Assembly (NCBI GenBank): GCA_018985235.1
Contig: JADGIG010000242.1
Span: 1-11,882, forward strand
DNA length: 11,882 bases
Direction of reading: 5' to 3'
DNA from: Sanchytrium tribonematis
Lineage: Eukaryota; Sanchytriomycota; Sanchytriomycetes; Sanchytriales; Sanchytriaceae
Shown in pieces: positions 8,173 through 11,882 of this stretch. The notes below the pieces were generated by a model, which searched no databases, was not told the origin of the DNA, and worked only from the letters and a program-made list of their open reading frames with translations. Positions within the stretch are counted from its first letter, which is position 1; every line of letters starts with the position of its first letter. The position numbers were made by a program, and so were the translations under genes.

Positions 8173-8673
8173 ATGAACTGCAGATTTTTACAAAACATAG
8201 CTCGAATTCCTGCCGCTGATGTAATGCTCCATTCTAGTAATTTGGAAAAACTTAGATTTTATGCTCTATTTTCTATGGAAGCATGTCAAGCCTTCGGGGC
8301 CAAGAGTGCTCTCTCTCCTCTGCCTAGAAAAATGAAATACTACACAGTCTTAAAATCTGCATTTAAATTTAAGCAAGCACAAGAAACATATGAAAAACGA
8401 ACATTCCGAAGACTAATTAAAATTTATAATACTCACCCTGAGACTGCAAATCAACTATTGTATTACCTAAATGACAACACTCCAGATGGCGTCAAAATGA
8501 AATCACACCAATACTTTTATGAGGATGAAAATGTATTAAAGCGAATAGACGACGATCTTGAATTAATGCTGAAAAATAACCGAGCATGGATTCCGTTCGA
8601 AAATGAAGTGGATCCCAATGTCGCAGCGTTGAGAACCCTAAAAGCCTTGAAACAAAATAAACAAGTCGTGTGA
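8173..8673 (+). CDS. RSM10: Mitochondrial small-subunit ribosomal protein uS10 (Rsm10-like)
   Basis: The 166-residue protein has an N-terminal extension of about 50 residues, enriched in Arg, Lys, Ser and Ala (NCRFLQNIARIPAADVML), consistent with mitochondrial import. The S10 domain (about 54-115) follows: LPRKMKYYTVLKSAFKFKQA, then ETYEKRTFRRLIKIYNTHPE and DGVKMKSHQYF, matching fungal Rsm10 (RTERWTVIRSPF, FERRTHKRLI, GVGMK). The usual RTHKRLI is RTFRRLI here. The C-terminal 45 residues are acidic then basic and specific to mitochondrial forms. uS10 sits in the head of the 28S-37S subunit and contacts uS3, uS9 and uS14. The gene is intronless, shares a divergent promoter with the phosphatase, and ends (TGA 8671-8673) 5 bp from the stop of Rxt3. 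Confidence 0.93.
   Translation: MNCRFLQNIARIPAADVMLHSSNLEKLRFYALFSMEACQAFGAKSALSPLPRKMKYYTVLKSAFKFKQAQETYEKRTFRRLIKIYNTHPETANQLLYYLNDNTPDGVKMKSHQYFYEDENVLKRIDDDLELMLKNNRAWIPFENEVDPNVAALRTLKALKQNKQVV
8656..8661 (+). terminator. AATAAA poly(A) signal inside the uS10 coding sequence
   Basis: AATAAA occurs within the last codons of uS10, 9 nt before the TGA stop. It is the only canonical hexamer near this gene end. Cleavage 10-30 nt downstream would fall at or just after the stop and inside the convergent Rxt3 gene. Confidence 0.45.
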
Positions 8674-8674
8674 T

Positions 8675-8680
8675 TTTATT
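8675..8680 (-). terminator. AATAAA poly(A) signal overlapping the Rxt3 stop codon
   Basis: The minus strand reads TAA TAA AAT at the end of Rxt3, so AATAAA starts within the first stop (8681-8679) and includes the second in-frame TAA. Cleavage downstream would lie in the uS10 coding region. Confidence 0.55.
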
Positions 8681-9386
8681 AGATATCTTGCTGCAACGAC
8701 TTCACTATTTTTATGCTATTGCCATCGTGTAAAGCAAATCCTCTAGAAGGCATGTTGTATCGAAAACATGGATTGTAAATTTCTAAAGGATATGTGACTT
8801 GTATAATTAGTATCAAATGAAATTTTGGGGCGATAGGATGACCTATATGCTTGAATCTCTTGACACCAATGGAGTTATCACCCATCAATTCTGTACTAAA
8901 AGGAGAATCATCTATCGGAGTAAATTGATTTGTATGAATAGATACTGCCACCAAATCACTGTCATCTGTGTACATGTCAGTACCAAATAAATTGTAATCA
9001 TAAACATTAATATTGTTAAATGATAGATATTGAGAGGGTATGAAAACTGCGAAAGTGGAGTCAATTGGCGCAAGTGGTAGCCTAAATTTTCTATCATATC
9101 TCAACTTCGTGACGGATGACAGATCAGGTTGAGGGATGATCGGATTAATTACAACTATTTCGCTGTACTTTGTCTTGACCGTATTCTCTTCTTCCTCCAA
9201 TTTAATGGCCGCTTTCTCAACAGTCAAAAAATGGTTACCATCCTCTTCGTTTTCAAAATCTATTGCTACACCTTTCAGTAACGATGTTGAGCCATTCTGA
9301 AGTACTGTTATCTTACTCTTTGGGAATTTTTGATTTGTTAGGTTTGCAAAATCTAACGGCTCAGAATGGTCAAGCAGAATACGCAT
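8679..9386 (-). CDS. RXT3: Rxt3-like subunit of the Rpd3L histone deacetylase complex
   Basis: The first ATG is at 9386-9384, giving 235 residues; the frame opens a few codons earlier with only a TTG. The diagnostic Rxt3 block is LFGTDMYTDDSDLVAVSIHT (133-152), matching the family W/LWGTDVYTDDSDxxAxAIHxG. Before it, FRLPLAPIDSTFAVFIPSQYLS (about 101-122) fits the strand that precedes this block in fungal homologues. A charged segment (EEEEN, near 65-69) and a beta-rich C-terminus (FHLILIIQVTYPLEIYNP) complete it. Rxt3 belongs to Rpd3L, the nuclear corepressor that deacetylates histones at targeted promoters; the precise role of this subunit is little known. The protein is shorter than ascomycete homologues and seems reduced to the conserved core. 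It follows the membrane-protein gene on the same strand after only 33 bp and converges on uS10. Confidence 0.85.
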   Translation of the reverse strand: MRILLDHSEPLDFANLTNQKFPKSKITVLQNGSTSLLKGVAIDFENEEDGNHFLTVEKAAIKLEEEENTVKTKYSEIVVINPIIPQPDLSSVTKLRYDRKFRLPLAPIDSTFAVFIPSQYLSFNNINVYDYNLFGTDMYTDDSDLVAVSIHTNQFTPIDDSPFSTELMGDNSIGVKRFKHIGHPIAPKFHLILIIQVTYPLEIYNPCFRYNMPSRGFALHDGNSIKIVKSLQQDI

Positions 9387-9412
9387 CGGTTGACACAAAG
9401 GAGATTTATAAA

Positions 9413-9418
9413 TTTATT
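9413..9418 (-). terminator. AATAAA poly(A) signal 1 nt after the membrane-protein stop
   Basis: On the minus strand TAG A AATAAA places the hexamer immediately after the stop of the membrane-protein gene and 26 bp before the Rxt3 ATG. Cleavage would therefore fall about at the Rxt3 start. Confidence 0.5.
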
Positions 9419-9419
9419 T

Positions 9420-9851
9420 CTAGACTTGCTCACCAGCAATTGGCAATTGTACTGATTTCCAGTCAATTTTGATTTTTCGGGCAAATTTGATGGCTTCATA
9501 CTTGAAGTAATTTTCAACTACAAACAATATCAAGAATAAAAAATCAATCCAACCAGGTAGCTTCAGGCTGGATACTAAAAAGAACACAGACAACAAACTA
9601 GCAAAGTCAATTGCTATGCTAATGATAGATAATTTAATGTAGGCTCTGAGAGAGTTTATCGAATTAATTTCGACAGACAAGAACCCAAGTAATAACAGAA
9701 TCAAATCTTGCGAGGTTGGGACAATTTCCGCTTGCAATAAATTTGAGAGCGTGTAAAAAACCATATTAATCACTAGCAACTTTTTTAAAGCTGTCTGGAA
9801 TCCTTTGACATGACTTGGATGACTAGTCAAATTTTGATTGAGTTGGAACAT
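9420..9851 (-). CDS. Small four-helix membrane protein, unassigned (possible AGTRAP-like)
   Basis: I do not firmly recognise this 143-residue protein. Four hydrophobic segments are visible: about 22-42 (LKKLLVINMVFYTLSNLL), 46-62 (QDLILLLLGFLSV), 72-95 (IKLSIISIAIDFASLLSVFF) and 98-116 (WIDFLFLILFVVENYF). A basic tail (KFARKIKIDWK) follows, suggesting that the C-terminus faces the cytosol. No clear signal peptide is seen apart from the first helix, and the N-terminus is polar. The pattern LK-x-LLV, then xxILxLGxxxV, then a serine/isoleucine turn (INSINSLRAY) and IAIDFASLLSVFF is reminiscent of the AGTRAP family, a small Golgi/endosomal membrane protein; the likeness is by eye and weak. The start at 9851 is the first ATG after the divergent promoter shared with mS45. 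It precedes Rxt3 by 33 bp. Confidence 0.75.
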   Translation of the reverse strand: MFQLNQNLTSHPSHVKGFQTALKKLLVINMVFYTLSNLLQAEIVPTSQDLILLLLGFLSVEINSINSLRAYIKLSIISIAIDFASLLSVFFLVSSLKLPGWIDFLFLILFVVENYFKYEAIKFARKIKIDWKSVQLPIAGEQV

Positions 9852-9932
9852 TTTGGCCTACTTTTATTGCAGCGGAAACGCGAAGATACAGCAATAAATA
9901 ATTTTTGCTGATTCCAGACAATCCCCTTGACG
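9852..9932. promoter_or_regulatory. 81-bp divergent promoter of the membrane-protein and mS45 genes
   Basis: Start codons point away from each other across 81 bp. Two overlapping inverted repeats fill its centre (listed separately). There is no clear TATA or CCAAT box. Promoter function is inferred from position alone. Confidence 0.5.
9863..9910. repeat. Overlapping inverted repeats built on TTGC/GCAA arms
   Basis: TTTATTGC (9863-9870) is the exact reverse complement of GCAATAAA (9891-9898), separated by 20 bp. CAGCAA (9889-9894), overlapping the second arm, is the exact reverse complement of TTGCTG (9905-9910), separated by 10 bp. The three arms are spaced through the divergent promoter and could be factor half-sites or DNA hairpins. 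Confidence 0.45.
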
Positions 9933-11030
9933 ATGTTGACAATTGTTCGAAAATTTCATGACCCCAAAAAAACGGCCGAAATACTAAAAAAGCACTACAT
10001 TCAACGCACAACTGATGAAAAGAAATATCTTAGAGAATATGAGGCGAACGAATGGCTTCACAATGAGGGTAAACAATATTTTTGGGGGGATGCGCGACGA
10101 TTTTTGCCCAACAAAGATAAAAATCCTAGACAACCATTTCCTCAAAATCCGGATTTTCTAGTACAAGATCCAATTGGAGATAAGCTAAAGGAAGATATAT
10201 TCCAGCGATTTATAAATAAGTCCGATCCTCTGTCGGCTGAAAAGCTAGCAGAGGTTTACCAACTTTCTCTCGACAGAGTAAAAGCAATAATAAAGCTAAA
10301 GTGGCTCGAAAGAGGAATGAAAGAAAAGGGCATTGCATTACAAGGTCACTATCAAGCTTGTATGGACAAACTTTTAAATGCAAAGAACGACATCACTCGT
10401 GAAAACCGAGAAACTAAAATGAAATATTACAAGAAGCGAGAATTTCCCATATTCGTTCCATCAAAATCCCCAAATCCAACTCCGGAAGAAGCAGCAAGCG
10501 CTATGCATACTGACCCGTTCATCAAACAGATTCAGAAAATTAATAAGGCAGCGTCCAGACCGCTAAAAATTCCTAAATTTCTCAGTGACATGTATTGCCC
10601 GACTTCTGCAAGTCCAAACTGGAAGCCAGAAATCTCTAATACAAAGGAACTGAAAACTAATTTTACAAGCGACAAGTTAGTGAGAAGATCTATTACTAAT
10701 TCAAACGTTAATGCAAAAAATCCTAGTTATTCGTACCCAGGGACACTACAGGCAGAATCTTCCCAGCCAATTTTTGAGAGCGGTAAAGCTTGGAAGCGCC
10801 AACCTCGACACCCAGTAGTTTTTGTAGATATATCAAAATCTAAAGCAGATCCTAAAATAAAATGGAATCCCATCAGTCAAATGGAACATGTAACACCTAG
10901 TCCTCAATCGGGTGCTATCATAGTAAGGGATAGCAACGGAAAGCTCAGAAGTCCAAATGCAAGTGAATTGAGGACAAGGGAGCTCTGGGGACGCAAAATT
11001 GCTTCGCAAAAAATGTACAAGAATTTTTAA
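9933..11030 (+). CDS. MRPS35: Mitochondrial small-subunit protein mS45 (Bot1/Mrps35, EMR family)
   Basis: The first ATG, at 9933, gives 365 residues; a TTG two codons earlier is unlikely to start translation. The N-terminus (MLTIVRKFHDPKK) is basic and suits mitochondrial import. The family core is RQPFPQNPDFLVQDPIGDKL (about 66-85), then KEDIFQRFINKSDPLSAEKLAEVYQLSLDRVKAIIKLKWLE, which fits the winged-helix-like segment of Bot1/Mrps35 (PFPxNPxFxxxxPxSDxxRxxIY, SxxFxIxxxRVxAIxRLK). GHYQACMDKLL follows. Residues beyond about 190 are Pro/Ser/Lys-rich and poorly conserved, with a C-terminal RELWGRKIASQKMY reminiscent of other mitoribosomal tails. mS45 is a fungal-type component of the mitochondrial small subunit, and fission yeast Bot1 is needed for respiration and mitochondrial translation. 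With uS10 it is the second mitoribosomal gene in the window. Only 22 bp separate it from the helicase gene. Confidence 0.85.
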   Translation: MLTIVRKFHDPKKTAEILKKHYIQRTTDEKKYLREYEANEWLHNEGKQYFWGDARRFLPNKDKNPRQPFPQNPDFLVQDPIGDKLKEDIFQRFINKSDPLSAEKLAEVYQLSLDRVKAIIKLKWLERGMKEKGIALQGHYQACMDKLLNAKNDITRENRETKMKYYKKREFPIFVPSKSPNPTPEEAASAMHTDPFIKQIQKINKAASRPLKIPKFLSDMYCPTSASPNWKPEISNTKELKTNFTSDKLVRRSITNSNVNAKNPSYSYPGTLQAESSQPIFESGKAWKRQPRHPVVFVDISKSKADPKIKWNPISQMEHVTPSPQSGAIIVRDSNGKLRSPNASELRTRELWGRKIASQKMYKNF

Positions 11031-11035
11031 ATAAA
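11030..11035 (+). terminator. AATAAA poly(A) signal overlapping the mS45 stop codon
   Basis: The plus strand reads TTT TAA ATA AAT, so AATAAA begins at the last base of the stop (11028-11030). The next gene starts at 11053, so cleavage would fall near or within its 5' end. Confidence 0.55.
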
Positions 11036-11052
11036 TATTTGGGGCGAAACAA

Positions 11053-11882
11053 ATGGAACGTGAAAACACAAATACCTACACTACAACAATCGGAAAATAC
11101 AATATACCCTTTCCATATAAACCATATAATATCCAGGAAGATTTTATGCGAAAGATTTTAGACTCCCTAGAAAAAGAACAAAACTGTCTCTTAGAGAGCC
11201 CTACTGGTAGTGGGAAAACCTTGTCTCTTTTGGCTCCGGTACTCGCTTATATCAGTACCCTGAACGTCAAACCGACCGTCTATTTTACATCCAGAACGCA
11301 CTCACAACTAAAACAAGCCATCGAACAATTGCGACTATTAACAACATTAAACGCTACCACACTAGCATCAAGAGGGCACCTTTGCTTGAATAAAAGTGTC
11401 AAGGATCTACCTTCGGGCCTAGCCAGCATTAAGTGTAAAACAAAAACGAATTATAAGAGTAAAGATTCTTGTCTATATTATGAAGGATTTAAAAGACAGC
11501 AAAAAGTTGTCAAAAACCTCAAGTTAGCAGATATAGAGGATCTAACCAGCTATGGTAGAAAAACGAATATTTGCCCATATTTCATGGCAAGAGCTTTAGT
11601 AAGTCAAGTGGACTTCGTTTTTTTACCCTACAATTATTTATTTGATGGGACCAAAGGTGATCATTTTTTGGTAAATGTCAACCTAGAGAGTGGCCAAATA
11701 GATGTTTCTAAAACCGAAAATGAAGCCATTTTGCAAAGTAAGAAAAGAAATGGCGCAATAGTCATCTTTGACGAAGCTCACAATTTAGAGAGTGTAGCTT
11801 TAAGTAGTACGTCATTTGAACTTAATATGCAAGACTTAGAGCATATGGATGGGGAGGTAAAATTGTGTATATCGCTTTGTGA
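11053..11882 (+). CDS. Iron-sulfur DEAH helicase, RTEL1/FANCJ/CHL1 type, N-terminal 276 residues (3' end beyond window)
   Basis: The ATG at 11053 follows an in-frame TAA at 11032, fixing the start. Helicase motifs appear in order: Q-like PFPYKPYNIQEDFM (19-32), motif I ESPTGSGKTLSLL (48-60), motif Ia YFTSRTHSQL (77-86) and motif II DEAH (240-243). Four cysteines at 111, 128, 140 and 174 (HLCLNK, IKCKTK, DSCLYY, NICPYF) are spaced as the 4Fe-4S ligands of the XPD superfamily. ESPTG rather than EMPSG excludes XPD itself. DIEDL, CPYFMAR and LPYNYLFD favour RTEL1 or FANCJ; PYNIQEDFM and LCLNKSV also recall CHL1/DDX11, so I do not choose. These enzymes unwind DNA 5' to 3', dismantling D-loops, G-quadruplexes or replication barriers in the nucleus. 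The loop between PYNYLFD and DEAH is about 20 residues longer than in the human proteins. The gene runs off the right edge with no introns required so far. Confidence 0.9.
   Translation, partial: MERENTNTYTTTIGKYNIPFPYKPYNIQEDFMRKILDSLEKEQNCLLESPTGSGKTLSLLAPVLAYISTLNVKPTVYFTSRTHSQLKQAIEQLRLLTTLNATTLASRGHLCLNKSVKDLPSGLASIKCKTKTNYKSKDSCLYYEGFKRQQKVVKNLKLADIEDLTSYGRKTNICPYFMARALVSQVDFVFLPYNYLFDGTKGDHFLVNVNLESGQIDVSKTENEAILQSKKRNGAIVIFDEAHNLESVALSSTSFELNMQDLEHMDGEVKLCISLC

Noticed and set aside
9823-10011. 62-codon minus-strand frame between the membrane-protein and mS45 genes
   Set aside because: It overlaps the mS45 start and the divergent promoter, and has no similarity that I can see.
10833-11069. 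78-codon minus-strand frame over the mS45/helicase junction
   Set aside because: It is antisense to two genes and has no recognisable domain.

Overview
The window is nuclear DNA from a fungus with a very compact, AT-rich genome. Fungal origin rests on a White Collar-1 type LOV/PAS photoreceptor, an Rxt3 subunit of the Rpd3L histone deacetylase complex, and a Bot1/mS45 mitochondrial ribosomal protein. The compactness, near-absent UTRs, AATAAA signals lying on stop codons and one apparent 19-nt intron suggest an early-diverging lineage (Rozellomycota or chytrid grade); that placement is inference. Nuclear genes for two mitochondrial ribosomal proteins imply a mitochondrion that still translates, which argues against a canonical microsporidian. 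TAA, TAG and TGA all serve as stops, so the code looks standard.

Layout from left to right: (1) 1-3961, minus, the N-terminal 1320 residues of a Mon2-type Golgi/endosome trafficking scaffold, running off the left edge. (2) 3975-5042, plus, a short nicastrin-like (M28-related) protein whose start codon is only 13 bp from that of Mon2. (3) 6764-5057, minus, a WC-1-like LOV-PAS-PAS protein in two exons, without a GATA finger. (4) 7299-6913, minus, the ubiquitin-eL40 fusion. (5) 8026-7391, minus, a small FCP1/SCP-type phosphatase. (6) 8173-8673, plus, mitochondrial uS10. (7) 9386-8679, minus, Rxt3. (8) 9851-9420, minus, a small multi-pass membrane protein. (9) 9933-11030, plus, mS45/Bot1. (10) 11053 to the right edge, plus, an iron-sulfur DEAH helicase of the RTEL1/FANCJ/CHL1 type.

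The genes are mostly unrelated housekeeping and regulatory genes, not a pathway cluster. What unites them is packing. Intergenic gaps are 5 to 148 bp, convergent stops are 5 and 14 bp apart, tandem pairs are 22 and 33 bp apart, and AATAAA overlaps or lies within about 10 nt of the stop in six of the eight genes whose ends are visible. No tRNA, rRNA, transposon, CRISPR array or gene-free stretch above 150 bp was seen.
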